A program made the position numbers and the translations under genes. The notes beneath the pieces were generated by a model. That model searched no databases. It worked only from the letters and a program-made list of their open reading frames with translations, and was not told the DNA's origin. A stretch of DNA of 64,000 bases from a halophilic archaeon (lineage in GTDB: Archaea > Halobacteriota > Halobacteria > Halobacteriales > Haladaptataceae). Positions within the stretch are counted from its first letter, which is position 1; every line of letters starts with the position of its first letter. Location: assembly GCA_003298465.1 (NCBI GenBank), contig QNGA01000009.1, positions 1 through 64,000 on the forward strand. Reading direction: 5' to 3'. Shown piece by piece: positions 45,630 through 54,014 of this stretch.

Positions 45630-45830
45630 ATGGAGCTTGACGACACCCAAGAAAAAATCCTCGACGTTCTGCAGGACGGTCGTGCAACCCAAGCGATGCT
45701 CTCGGACGAACTCGACTATTCATCCCAACATATCTACCAAAACATGAAGGTTCTTCTCGCTGCAGACATCGTAACCAAAGTACACGAAACCTCAGCCCTC
45801 TACGAACTCAAAAACGACCCCCGCGACTAA
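45630..45830 (+). CDS. Small winged-helix regulator
   Basis: 66 residues: LDDTQEKILDVLQDGRATQ, MLSDELDYSSQHIYQNMKVL and LAADIVTKVHETSALYEL, a complete minimal winged helix. It is divergent from the secretion operon, so probably its regulator. Eighteen bases before the membrane-protein gene. Confidence 0.75.
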   Translation: MELDDTQEKILDVLQDGRATQAMLSDELDYSSQHIYQNMKVLLAADIVTKVHETSALYELKNDPRD

Positions 45831-45848
45831 CCTACACAATCCAGACCC

Positions 45849-46124
45849 ATGGTCCGTTTCACCAAACCTAGCCCTGATCACCCCCGCGACGAAGGGCCGA
45901 AAGACATGCTCAAGCGGCACTTCGCTCTCGTCAAAGCAATTCTTATCGCTATGTTCGTCATGACGGTATCATGGGTTACGCTCACTGCGGCCTTCTTCTT
46001 TGGATTTGACGCATTCACAGCATTTGAGATGAACTCTGGGAGCTTTTCTGGTATTCTTATGATGGGGGCGGCATTCTACATTGCCCGTCTCATCACTCTC
46101 TACTTCCTTCCCGTCGAATACTGA
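45849..46124 (+). CDS. Two-TM membrane protein
   Basis: 91 residues. A cytoplasmic N-terminus (MVRFTKPSPDHPRDEGPKDM), then TM helices LIAMFVMTVSWVTLTAAFFF and GILMMGAAFYIARLITLYFL. Follows the wHTH gene in the same unit. Function unknown; possibly an accessory membrane factor of the transfer system. Confidence 0.6.
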   Translation: MVRFTKPSPDHPRDEGPKDMLKRHFALVKAILIAMFVMTVSWVTLTAAFFFGFDAFTAFEMNSGSFSGILMMGAAFYIARLITLYFLPVEY

Positions 46125-46144
46125 CTGAGTAAGGACGTCGAAAC

Positions 46145-47503
46145 TTACCCAGTCTGCGATGAAATTGAGACGTTCTTCATCACGTCCGCATCCCCCCGAA
46201 TTAGCATTGGCCGTGAGCCATTCCATCCAACTGTCTTGATATTCAGCCCGTTCACCGTCACGTTCGGCACTGCTTCGTCAATCACGAGCGCCGTCTGTGG
46301 TTTGTTGTAGATCGTGACTGAGACGTTCTTGATCGTCGCTTGGTTTACCTGATGCAGCACGCTGAGACTCCAGCCCGTTGGCTTGCGTTGGATGATTTGA
46401 GAGTTTTTGACGGTACAGCTGCCGTGGTCAAGCCGAATCGGCCGCTGGTTGAAATAGAAATCTTCGTCGAACACCTCATCGGTGACCACGGTACAGTTGA
46501 TGACTTTCGAGTTTTTGCCCCCAATCCGGATGTTCGACGGGTGAGAGTTCGCTGCAACGCATCCGACGACTTCAACTGTTGCCGGGTCCTCATTCGGTTT
46601 CCCTCCTATTTGATAGATCCCGTTGTCCGGCCATCCGCCACAGTGCACGTTCTGGATGCGTATGTAGCCCGCCTGCTCAGGGTGGCCAGCAACGCCCGTC
46701 GTTGACCACGACCGCCCGAATTCGCCGCCACCACTCCGTTCGTTGCGGGTGTTGATCGTCTTCTGGTACGTGAGTCCCCCCGCCCGAATATCGATGTTGC
46801 GTGCCAAGACTCGGGCGTCTTTCGTCGTCGGATTCAACCGGAATGGTCCCTGGCACCCGAGATCGTGGACACCGACCTGCCGAACATTCGAAACCTCTGC
46901 CACCCCCGCTGTGTTCACTTGGACGATCTGCATCCCCGTGTTCTTGCCGCGCCAATCGGCGGTGAATCCTCCGAACACGAATTTGCCCTGGTGTGGCCGC
47001 TCTGGCGTCCCGATCTTGAAGTGCTGGGCCTTCCCCGAATACTCGCCTGCAGTCACGTCAAACCCATCGATTGCCTCGACTGTACCGTGCGTGAGAACAG
47101 CGTTCTGACCGATCAACCCCATGTTTTTGTTGCCACGCCGGGCGATCTGACTGTTCAGCTTATACCGGCCTTTCGGGAACACCAATAGGGTGTTATCTTT
47201 GAGCTCGCGGTCGATCACGGGCGCGACGTCCTGTTTGCCGGTGGGGTCGGCTCCCGCCTCGACGATGTTAACCACGCGGTCGAACGCCTTCGCGTAGCGT
47301 TTGGGGTTGAGTGCGGCGGAGAAGTTCACGCCTTTGCCGGTGCCATTCACGGACTGAGTAGGGAGTTGCGTACGGCTCCGACCTAGGATTCCAAGGCCGA
47401 TACAGCCGCTACTCGCGACCGCTGTCCCGACCGCTCCCACTTGTTTGAGTACGTCTCGGCGTGTCTGTCCGTCCTGCTGCTCGCCGTTAGTGTCCTGAGT
47501 CAT
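46145..47503 (-). CDS. Tat-exported lipoprotein with right-handed beta-helix fold
   Basis: 452 residues. The Tat signal has twin arginines (TRRDVLKQVG) and a lipobox-like SSGC near residue 33. The rest shows the short repeating strands of a pectate-lyase/right-handed beta-helix fold (GIYQIGGKPNEDPATVEVVG, SNIRIGGKNSKVINCTVVTD, QATIKNVSVTIYNKPQTALV). Such proteins bind or cleave polysaccharide, and some are viral or secreted host-recognition fibres. It overlaps the upstream hydrolase-like gene by four bases, so they are coupled. Surface-exposed cargo of the element. Confidence 0.75.
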   Translation of the reverse strand: MTQDTNGEQQDGQTRRDVLKQVGAVGTAVASSGCIGLGILGRSRTQLPTQSVNGTGKGVNFSAALNPKRYAKAFDRVVNIVEAGADPTGKQDVAPVIDRELKDNTLLVFPKGRYKLNSQIARRGNKNMGLIGQNAVLTHGTVEAIDGFDVTAGEYSGKAQHFKIGTPERPHQGKFVFGGFTADWRGKNTGMQIVQVNTAGVAEVSNVRQVGVHDLGCQGPFRLNPTTKDARVLARNIDIRAGGLTYQKTINTRNERSGGGEFGRSWSTTGVAGHPEQAGYIRIQNVHCGGWPDNGIYQIGGKPNEDPATVEVVGCVAANSHPSNIRIGGKNSKVINCTVVTDEVFDEDFYFNQRPIRLDHGSCTVKNSQIIQRKPTGWSLSVLHQVNQATIKNVSVTIYNKPQTALVIDEAVPNVTVNGLNIKTVGWNGSRPMLIRGDADVMKNVSISSQTG

Positions 47504-48084
47504 GGGAGTCCCCCTGCGAACGGTGAGAGCGTGTAGTCGACGGCAACCATTGCGACGGTGCCGGCGAGAAACAGCACGCTATTAGCGAGCATGCTGTCGG
47601 CGCGAAGCCCTGACAGAGGCACTCGCCGCGGTGAGAACGGCAGGAACGGTTGGATGCCGCTGACAGTGATGATGTCTCCGGCGAGATGCACGCATATCCC
47701 GCCAACACCAACGACGAAGCCAAACCCTGCAAGTGTGGATGAGTCCAAGATCGCTAGCTGCTCTCCGACCGTCAGAATCATCGCTACGTCCGTAGCTGTC
47801 GCTCGTGGCTGAACCCACTTGGCAAGCGGAACGGTAACGTAGTGGCCGAGAACCCAGCCGAGTCCGGCGCACACAACGCCGACAATCGTTGCGGCAGTGA
47901 ATGAATGGCTAGTGCCGCGGTGGGAGAGGCCGGGTATCCACTGGTCGTTGTCGGGGAGAGGTTCGACGGTGAGGATGCCGATAGCGACGAGTATGGGGAT
48001 AGCGACGTGACCGGCACTAGTGAGGACGTAGATGAGGGGTGCGAGCGTGAGGAGTGAGATGCCGAGATGGCCATGACGGTACAT
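47500..48084 (-). CDS. YdjM-like membrane-bound metal-dependent hydrolase
   Basis: About 194 residues from the ATG at 48084, preceded by AGAGGT at a Shine-Dalgarno distance; the longer frame would need a TTG start. Hydrophobic helices surround the family residues: MYRHGHLGISLLTLAPLIYV, LPDNDQWIPGLSHRGTSHSF (Asp and His cluster) and ICVHLAGDIITVSGIQPF. Resembles the YdjM/DUF457 family, annotated as metal-dependent hydrolases and LexA-regulated in bacteria. Paired with the beta-helix protein. Confidence 0.75.
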   Translation of the reverse strand: MYRHGHLGISLLTLAPLIYVLTSAGHVAIPILVAIGILTVEPLPDNDQWIPGLSHRGTSHSFTAATIVGVVCAGLGWVLGHYVTVPLAKWVQPRATATDVAMILTVGEQLAILDSSTLAGFGFVVGVGGICVHLAGDIITVSGIQPFLPFSPRRVPLSGLRADSMLANSVLFLAGTVAMVAVDYTLSPFAGGLP

Positions 48085-48106
48085 TTGGATTACCTCTGAG
48101 GACAAA

Positions 48107-48132
48107 TTATACTAGTTACTCTACTAGTATAA
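48107..48132. promoter_or_regulatory. 26-bp palindromic operator candidate
   Basis: Perfect 10-bp arms TTATACTAGT and ACTAGTATAA separated by six bases. It lies between the divergent genes at 48084 (minus) and 48258 (plus), overlapping where the minus-strand promoter should be. Confidence 0.6.
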
Positions 48133-48257
48133 AATCTTTGTATCAATTATATAGATTCGGTTGATTATCGGTGAGTAATTGTAATATGCTATCTATGAAT
48201 TATCCTTCTTCACCCGGAAGTTGTTTAAATCTAGTAGTAAATAGTAGGAAGCAAGCT

Positions 48258-49142
48258 ATGACCAACACCCCTCCAACAGAGACAACGCGAACGCGCCGCC
48301 AGCTTCTCGCTGCCGGAACATCATTCGGCATTGCCACAACAGCCGGATGTCTCGGTATCCTCGGCGACTCAAAACCCATCAAAGAGGTCACATACAAGCC
48401 ATTCCAGATGCGAATCTCGCTGCGCTCGGACGCCGAGATCTCGAAGCTCAGCTTTATCGCGCCGGACGGCACGAGCCTCGGGACGAAGAAGGTGGCAAGC
48501 GGGCAAACGACGGTCGATATCCCGTTTGGTAGGGGCAATGGCCTCGACTATAAGCCACTCTCGCCAGGCAAGTACAAGATTGTTGTTGAGAAGGATGGCA
48601 AGCAAAAGCAGTCAAAGACGGTGAAACTCACGCGCTCAGCGACGATCCAAGATGTCGCCATCAAGTATGACCGAGAGAAGGTGATGGAAAAGCGGTTGGC
48701 AGAAGGTCTAACATTCGCGGTGAAGAATACGGGTATCTTGCCAATTCGGTTGACGAAATTCCGCGCGCTCAAAGGCCTGTTTCCACAAAAGAAGACGGGG
48801 ATCGGGCTAACTCGCAAGAACTCCGAGAACTTCTCACAGACACGCCGGGAAATTATCGTGGCAGGACAGACAGCCCGCTTTAAAACGGGATACAGTCCGC
48901 TCACACTGCCTACAGACCGAGTTAAGGGGAATGCATCGAAGAAAGAGGCGAGCAAGCGCCTCTGTACGGGCAAACCGCGTGCTGCTGCATTCGAACTGAA
49001 AGGGACGAATGGCTTCCGGGAACAGCACAAATTCAATATCACCTACACAGGGAAGGCCGTCAAGGTCGGCAGTGTCCCGTCAGTAGAGTACGGGTGTCAG
49101 AATGCCTCAATAAGGACGAACAACTCACAGTCGAATTCGTAG
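48258..49142 (+). CDS. Tat-exported lipoprotein, unknown
   Basis: 294 residues from the ATG at 48258. The N-terminus TRRQLLAAGTSFGIATTAGC combines a twin-arginine signal with a lipobox Cys. The mature part is beta-rich and basic (EVTYKPFQMRISLRSDAEIS, PLSPGKYKIVVEKDGKQKQS), resembling an immunoglobulin-like extracellular domain. Repeated Lys is unusual for haloarchaea and suggests foreign origin or surface charge selection. The open frame upstream to 48171 is rejected because the signal starts at 48258. Confidence 0.65.
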   Translation: MTNTPPTETTRTRRQLLAAGTSFGIATTAGCLGILGDSKPIKEVTYKPFQMRISLRSDAEISKLSFIAPDGTSLGTKKVASGQTTVDIPFGRGNGLDYKPLSPGKYKIVVEKDGKQKQSKTVKLTRSATIQDVAIKYDREKVMEKRLAEGLTFAVKNTGILPIRLTKFRALKGLFPQKKTGIGLTRKNSENFSQTRREIIVAGQTARFKTGYSPLTLPTDRVKGNASKKEASKRLCTGKPRAAAFELKGTNGFREQHKFNITYTGKAVKVGSVPSVEYGCQNASIRTNNSQSNS

Positions 49143-49217
49143 CCGCTCGCCCCGAAAATTGAATTGTTCACCCCATTTTTCATCAATTATTAGATCCTCT
49201 AGTGTCGAATTTGACGT

Positions 49218-49469
49218 ATGTCGCCCACAACCACGACCTCGCAAACGCCAGACAGTCAGACTGACCTTCCGGTAACGACGTTCGCGGGTGTTCCTGACCT
49301 GCTGATGGCTGCACTCAGTTATGCGATCATGCAATCGTGGCTGCCGCTGCCAGCGCCGATGGCAGAGAGCATCAACCTGCTTGTGGTGCTGATTGCGGCG
49401 ATTGGTGTGCTGTTGATCGCGCTGTCGGTCGGGAGTGTCGTCTATCAGTCTCTCAAAGGTGAGGCATGA
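49218..49469 (+). CDS. Two-TM small membrane protein
   Basis: 83 residues: a Thr-rich N-terminus, then TM helices PDLLMAALSYAIMQSWLPL and INLLVVLIAAIGVLLIALSV. Its TGA overlaps the next ATG. Function unknown. Confidence 0.6.
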   Translation: MSPTTTTSQTPDSQTDLPVTTFAGVPDLLMAALSYAIMQSWLPLPAPMAESINLLVVLIAAIGVLLIALSVGSVVYQSLKGEA

Positions 49470-49666
49470 TGTCGTTGTCACATGGGAGTGTGCCAGATGC
49501 CGAAGACAGCAGGATGGTTGATGTAGATGCACTCGAAGATCTGGTTGATGTGGCAATCGATTCGAACAAGCGAGTTATATACTATTCTGATCGCGAGGAA
49601 TATGTCGTCCTTGATGGAGACATCCACTATGTCTTTAGGTCGGCGCCGAAAAATCGAACAGTATAG
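49466..49666 (+). CDS. Small acidic protein, unknown
   Basis: 66 residues with the compact pattern DVDALEDLVDVAIDSNKRVI, then YYSDREEYVVLDGDIHYVFR. It looks like a small alpha-beta fold. Coupled to the membrane protein at 49218 by a four-base overlap. Confidence 0.55.
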   Translation: MMSLSHGSVPDAEDSRMVDVDALEDLVDVAIDSNKRVIYYSDREEYVVLDGDIHYVFRSAPKNRTV

Positions 49667-49826
49667 AATTTTCTGCAGTAAAGCGTCCGTTTCTATGTCC
49701 GATTCGCCGCGTATCCTCATTCCGATGGATTCCACACAACGACTCGACGTTAGGGTCGTCATCTTCGGTGTCAATCACGCGGTCGCGCACCGACAGTGGG
49801 TCCGTGTTTGTATCTGTGTCGCTCAT
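49635..49826 (-). pseudogene. N-terminal fragment of an acidic haloarchaeal protein
   Basis: Starts MSDTDTNTDPLSVRDRVIDT, then EDDDPNVES, an acidic opening that looks genuine; the following residues lose this character. It may be the missing N-terminus type of the protein at 53217. Overlaps the end of the gene at 49466, so it is probably truncated. Confidence 0.35.
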
Positions 49827-49892
49827 AGCGTCGGGTAGTGATCGGAGGGTGATAAAACGCTGGTGTGCACCGCGTTAGTATGATATCCTACC

Positions 49893-50174
49893 CTATGGCG
49901 GTCGGTTGCTGGCGAGTTGCTTGCGAAGCTCGTCAATCCGAGCAGTTGCACTCTCGGGATCGCTGCCGAACCAATAGTCTATTTCATGATAGTGGTCGCA
50001 GGCGCGCAGTACTTTCCGGACCGTGCCGCGTGACAAACGTGTCCGTTGGCAAACGGCGTAGAGCGTTGATTCTTCGGTCGCAATGGCGATGATGTCTTCG
50101 ACCGTGTAGTCGGTTGTTGGTGGGAGGTAGGCGTCTGGTGGCTTGGTAGCGCCAGGGGCAAAGTGGCGTGCCAT
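49893..50174 (-). CDS. Small helix-turn-helix protein
   Basis: 93 residues: TVEDIIAIATEESTLYAVCQ, then RTRLSRGTVRKVLRACDHYH is a clear helix-turn-helix, followed by a helical tail (ATARIDELRKQLASNRP). Target unknown. Near the right edge of the putative element. Confidence 0.6.
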   Translation of the reverse strand: MARHFAPGATKPPDAYLPPTTDYTVEDIIAIATEESTLYAVCQRTRLSRGTVRKVLRACDHYHEIDYWFGSDPESATARIDELRKQLASNRPP

Positions 50175-50224
50175 GTTAGCTCATTGTAGGCCGATGGCTA
50201 AGATGTTTCGTTACGAACGACTAT

Positions 50225-50437
50225 ATGGCAGAGAAGAACACAACATTAAAACGCATGACTAGTGCGGGTCTCTGTGTGCCGATCCCACATGTGCTGTTGC
50301 CAGACGACAGTGTGCCTTGTCCCGTCTGTGGCCATCTCACGAACCACTGGGGGCCACGCAATCAGTTTCGCTTGTGTCTGCGGTGCTCGGTGCGATCTGT
50401 CTCCGGCGGTGTAGGTACGACGATCATCGGGCCTTGA
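50225..50437 (+). CDS. Small zinc-ribbon protein
   Basis: 70 residues with CPVCGHLTNHWGPRNQFRLC and LRC, giving a C-x2-C plus C-x2-C zinc site. Its stop coincides with the edge of an IS1341-type end, so the natural C-terminus may be altered. Confidence 0.5.
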   Translation: MAEKNTTLKRMTSAGLCVPIPHVLLPDDSVPCPVCGHLTNHWGPRNQFRLCLRCSVRSVSGGVGTTIIGP

Positions 50438-50475
50438 CATCCTCCGCGATTACGCGAAGGAATCTGTACAAGTAT
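50438..50475 (-). mobile_element. IS1341-type right-end remnant
   Basis: On the minus strand, a stem (TCCTTCGCG-TAAT-CGCGGAGGA) runs into GGAGGATGTCA. Same terminal motif as at 2118 and 3985. Nothing else of the element remains. Confidence 0.5.
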
Positions 50476-51154
50476 ACGAACCCAGTTGATTTGTAGTGGT
50501 CAAATTTTATCGTGGGAATTCGGGTTCTACTGCAGGGTCTCCTACTGTAATTACACATCTAGTACTGTAAGGGAGAGTGGAGAATTTTGAAGTGGTCAAA
50601 TAGTTTGTTGTTTCTGTCCACCCCTGGCGTACCGTCTCTCATTGTCGAATGTAGGCTGCTACTGCTCCAAGGAGCGACTCGAGGAATCTTGGGTATTGAA
50701 CTGCCACTTTGAGGGTACAGTAAAGGCCCGTCTGCTTGCGGAGTAGAGAGCGTGTATTCAATAGTGGGGTAAGAACCACACTTAGAACTCTACTTGAGGC
50801 TACTGTATCTGACGTCGATACGCATAGCCGCTACAACTGCGACGATTGAAGAGAACATTAGCGAGCTTGCAGGATCCCAACCACTCCACCATTGACCGCC
50901 AAATAGCCGAGGAACGGGCCTGCCCGCGATGGGATCGCTGTACATCGGTGATTCATCCTATTGAGATTGTCGGCGAATTTGTGCATGTTCGCCGTTCAAT
51001 TGTACGTTATCACGTATTCATCCAGTGATGAATACTCTGCACCATTATATATTATGCCGCTACCATTGATCGAGAGCAAAAACACAACTAGGCCGAAAAC
51101 CACGCCGATCGCATCAATTCGTTGGTGCCAATTGAGAAACTAGATTGAAAGACG
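50476..51154. other. No gene recognised
   Basis: About 680 bases. The word GTGGTCAAAT occurs at about 50496 and 50592 as a short direct repeat. No coding frame with features. Confidence 0.45.
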
Positions 51155-51168
51155 GGCACTGTCTAGAT
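51155..51168 (+). mobile_element. Orphan IS6-type terminal repeat
   Basis: GGCACTGTCTAGAT matches the IS6 end at 24328 except its last bases. No transposase follows. Confidence 0.4.
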
Positions 51169-51234
51169 AAACGAAACAGGAAGACTGCGATATGATGAGC
51201 ATGCCTCAGCTGAGACGAAACTAATGTTCGATTT

Positions 51235-51405
51235 GTGGATGAGATTGCGGTCTACGAACGGTACAGTCGTGGTGAAATCGATGAAGACGTGGCCCGGGTT
51301 CTCCTCGGTGAGAAAATCGATCAGATGGAAGCGGAGAAAGACGCATTCGAGCCGGCAATGGAGCGAGATACCCTGACATTCCTCGCTGATAGCGATGGCA
51401 AGTGA
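51235..51405 (+). CDS. Antitoxin-like protein, possibly 5'-truncated
   Basis: 56 residues from a GTG: VDEIAVYERYSRGEIDEDVA, then RVLLGEKIDQMEAEKDAFEP and MERDTLTFLADSDGK. Resembles the C-terminal part of small haloarchaeal antitoxins. The frame is open back to 51214. Overlapping its end, an ATG at 51395 starts a 27-codon frame that then stops. Later bases read HELQNHVNSNTYTPEESRER in another frame, so a toxin partner may have decayed there. Confidence 0.4.
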   Translation: MDEIAVYERYSRGEIDEDVARVLLGEKIDQMEAEKDAFEPAMERDTLTFLADSDGK

Positions 51406-51515
51406 CCCCCGCCACCCGCTCCTGGCCGTTACAAGTTCCCTGATTGCCGTTGCGTACACCGACAGTGAGACGTACTGACGGAGTCGCTCGCTCTCACTAC
51501 GACGAACGTCTGCAA

Positions 51516-51842
51516 TCACGAACTGCAGAACCACGTCAACTCGAATACGTACACGCCGGAAGAGAGCCGCGAACGGTATCTGAAACAGGGCAACCAGCGC
51601 GTGCTTGACCATCTAGACGACGATTCTTCCTCATGGTCGTGTGTAACTGTCGTTCCGCGTCCACACGGACCGGTCAATTCCTGCTGGAGATCATACTCGC
51701 GGTATTTTCCGCCCGCAAGTCCCTCATTCTTCTCGGTGATCGATAGACTACACAACATTCCGAGCTTGTCCAAATGGTCGCAGAGCCACCGATCGTATGC
51801 GCATCGCGAGTACGCCTCGATAGTTGCCCGTTCGAACGACAT
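51516..51842 (-). pseudogene. Orc1/Cdc6-like winged-helix fragment
   Basis: MSFERATIEAYSRCAYDRWL, then CDHLDKLGMLCSLSITEKNE and GLAGGKYREYDLQQEL. The LDKLGML and NEGLAGGKYREYDL pattern is the C-terminal winged helix of haloarchaeal Orc1/Cdc6. The ATPase part is absent and the C-terminal portion is out of frame. Confidence 0.45.
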
Positions 51843-51949
51843 TGAACGAGAAACGTCTGAGATTAGCGTAGTGTAATACCTGATAGCCGAAATTTTACGT
51901 GGGGGACTTCAGGAATATTTATTGTCTCTCTCCCTCGTGATGGACGTAT

Positions 51950-52123
51950 ATGAAGGTGCTCACGACGAAGGATCTGTACCACAGTCGTGATCCGGATTGC
52001 TGGCTTCTTGACGACGAGAAAATGAGAGATGCTGCTGGATCGAAAGAGATGACCGAGGAAGAATTAGCAGAGAATGGTTTCGACCCATGCCCGAGATGTT
52101 ACCCCGACCGAGCAGAAAAATAG
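51950..52123 (+). CDS. 57-residue CxxC protein
   Basis: MKVLTTKDLYHSRDPDCWLL, then MTEEELAENGFDPCPRCYPD and RAEK. Acidic, with C-x2-C near the end and a Cys near residue 17, probably a zinc knuckle. Same C-terminal motif as the protein at 27375. AT-rich bases upstream (ATATTTATTG) are consistent with a leaderless promoter. Confidence 0.55.
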   Translation: MKVLTTKDLYHSRDPDCWLLDDEKMRDAAGSKEMTEEELAENGFDPCPRCYPDRAEK

Positions 52124-52253
52124 CGGTACTTCGGTACTTGTCTTGGTAGCATTTCGATGTTACACTCTCATTCTTAGGGTTGTGAAATGGACGGGGGTAT
52201 GTCCTGAGAATCATATCAACTTATATTCCATTAGAGACGGGTAGAAAAGCCTA

Positions 52254-52484
52254 TCAGATCCGGTTTTTCTGGCGGGCTTCCTCATAGAGAAGGTCGGAGA
52301 TTTCCTCCCTGTGTAAGATAGATGGGAAGACTTCAAGCAGCATTCCGAGTGGCACCGCTAACTCGTATTCATAATATGTCCCTTCGCGATAGCCAGCGTG
52401 TTGCTCGAAGTCAAGCACATTGGAGAGTTCAAGATCCCGTAGTCGGTCGCGGAACCGTCGAAGCACAGTCGAATCTGAATTCAC
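52254..52484 (-). pseudogene. Orc1/Cdc6-like C-terminal fragment
   Basis: 76 codons: TVLRRFRDRLRDLELSNVLD, FEQHAGYREGTYYEYELAVP and LGMLLEVFPSIL. This fits the winged helix at the end of Orc1/Cdc6 initiators. No AAA+ part precedes it. Second such fragment within 1 kb. Confidence 0.5.
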
Positions 52485-52587
52485 TGTATTAATAGGATTT
52501 ACTGATCTATGGGCGAAGGTTCATGGTATAGACTTCCTAGTACGAAAATATGTCTCGACGAGTCGAAGCATGGTACAGGACCTACTC

Positions 52588-52930
52588 ACCCCCGGTCTTG
52601 CGACCGAGGGGTTTCAGGCAGACGAGTTTTGGCCTGTTTCCCGTCCCGAGCGTGCGGGGACCGACTCATCCACACCCACCCTCCATTTAATGTCCGGGTC
52701 TGATGGGGGGCAGACGGAGAGAGGCGGGCGTTTGGAGTCTGGCCGGGGCAAGATTGCCCGCGAAACTGCCGCTTGTTCCGGTTGTCCCAGTCATCGGCGC
52801 GGGCGAGCTCGTACCAACCATGGTTCCTACCGCCGAAAAGCCGGTAGTCTGCCGTGCGAGGACGGCAGTGGTCGTCCGAGCAGGCCGGTGGCCGTCTTGC
52901 TCGCCACACCCACATGTTTGCCGTCTATGA
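52588..52930 (-). mobile_element. IS1341-type element remnant (probable)
   Basis: On the minus strand the block ends in CCCCTCGGTCGCAAGACCGG, a stem-loop typical of haloarchaeal tnpB 3' ends, preceded by the GGGAAACAGGCCAAAACTCG segment. Upstream frames are long but low-complexity and out of register. No TnpB motif is intact. Confidence 0.35.
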
Positions 52931-52984
52931 TTATATACTTTCCCCCCATTCCCAACCAAGAAGAAGACGACATACAGGAGGGAC

Positions 52985-53137
52985 TCACTCCGACGATTCA
53001 TGATTCGCGGTCTGGATGTGGTCCAAGACGTCCGGGCCACGATACCCACACGAACACCGTTTCTTGTCGAGCGGGTTGATCACTAAGCGATGCTCATAGA
53101 CGCGCTGAACGCGCTCGTTGTCGTCGGAGTCAGTCAT
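52985..53137 (-). CDS. Small zinc-finger protein
   Basis: 50 residues from MTDSDDNERVQRVYEHRLVI. CSCGYRGPDVLDHIQTANH gives a C-x-C plus H-x4-H zinc finger. The longer frame to 53209 lacks haloarchaeal character. Function unknown. Confidence 0.55.
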   Translation of the reverse strand: MTDSDDNERVQRVYEHRLVINPLDKKRCSCGYRGPDVLDHIQTANHESSE

Positions 53138-53216
53138 AGAGGGGGCCAAGTATACACATCTAATCCGCTGAGAATAAAACCTCTGGTGTGACCGGCCACG
53201 CCGCGCCAAATGCTCG

Positions 53217-53690
53217 CTACATGAAGCGGCTCACAATCACGGAGACGCGGCTCTTCATCCCGCTCTCGCCCCGAATCGTCCCATCATGCTCGATTGCGTG
53301 CTCAATCCCGAACTTCTCGACCCGAAGCCCCTCCTCGGACGGGTCGTACGCCACCGCAAACTCGCTCTGCTCTAAGCATTCGGCGATGTCTGGGAATGCC
53401 TGAGGCATCGGCATCCGTGAATCCTCCTCGGGACTCTCGGCACGCTCACTGTCGTCTGCTGGCTCGCTCTCCACGAAGGCAAGCCGTCCTTCTGGAAACC
53501 CATAGTGATGCACGCCGTTCTCGCACACGCCATCGAACAAACTGTGTGAGTCGGCGTCGCGCCAGCCCTCCCAATGGCCGTCTAGATCCGTTTCGAACGC
53601 GACGATAATGAGTGGATTGTCGGCCGGATACTTCGGGTTCGTCTCGGCGGCCGTCGTCTCACCGCCGTCGGTCTGAAATCCACTCTGCAA
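53217..53690 (-). pseudogene. Conserved acidic protein, 5' end damaged
   Basis: It encodes FQTDGGETTAAETNPKYPAD, NPLIIVAFETDLDGHWEGWR, VCENGVHHYGFPEGRLAFVE and a C-terminal VEKFGIEHAIEHDGTIRGE. The frame begins only at a TTG. In the next frame upstream lies MTIAEWISD, which fits the expected N-terminal continuation (MTIAEWDFQTDGG), so a small indel probably broke the gene. Unknown function. Confidence 0.5.
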
Positions 53691-53738
53691 TCGTCATCGC
53701 ATCGTTCAAAGCGACGGCAACTCGTGCAATTCCAACTC

Positions 53739-54014
53739 CTAGGACAGATAGAGTGAGTACATGATGATCGCCAAGCCAATTGCAACAAGGATGCTATTGA
53801 TCAAGATGCCCATCTGAAAAGAGACCGAGAGCAGTTGGTGGGCAATTCCCGCAAGTAGCACACCGAGTGTAATGACCCCGAAACCAACTCCGAGAGCACG
53901 GAGTGAAGGTGTCTCTGTTCGTCGATACGCTTTAAATGCAATATACGTGATACCGCTGCCGAGAAGCAAAATCACCGTCTTCACCACGATGATTGCTGTT
54001 TCCACCCCGTTCAT
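53739..54014 (-). CDS. DUF7521-like three-TM membrane protein
   Basis: 91 residues with TM helices ETAIIVVKTVILLLGSGITY, ALGVGFGVITLGVLLAGIA and GILINSILVAIGLAIIMYSL, and the linker KAYRRTETPSLRALG. Its ATG overlaps the stop of the HTH gene at 54011. HTH plus three-TM pairs of this kind recur in haloarchaea; the membrane partner may sense a signal. Confidence 0.7.
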   Translation of the reverse strand: MNGVETAIIVVKTVILLLGSGITYIAFKAYRRTETPSLRALGVGFGVITLGVLLAGIAHQLLSVSFQMGILINSILVAIGLAIIMYSLYLS

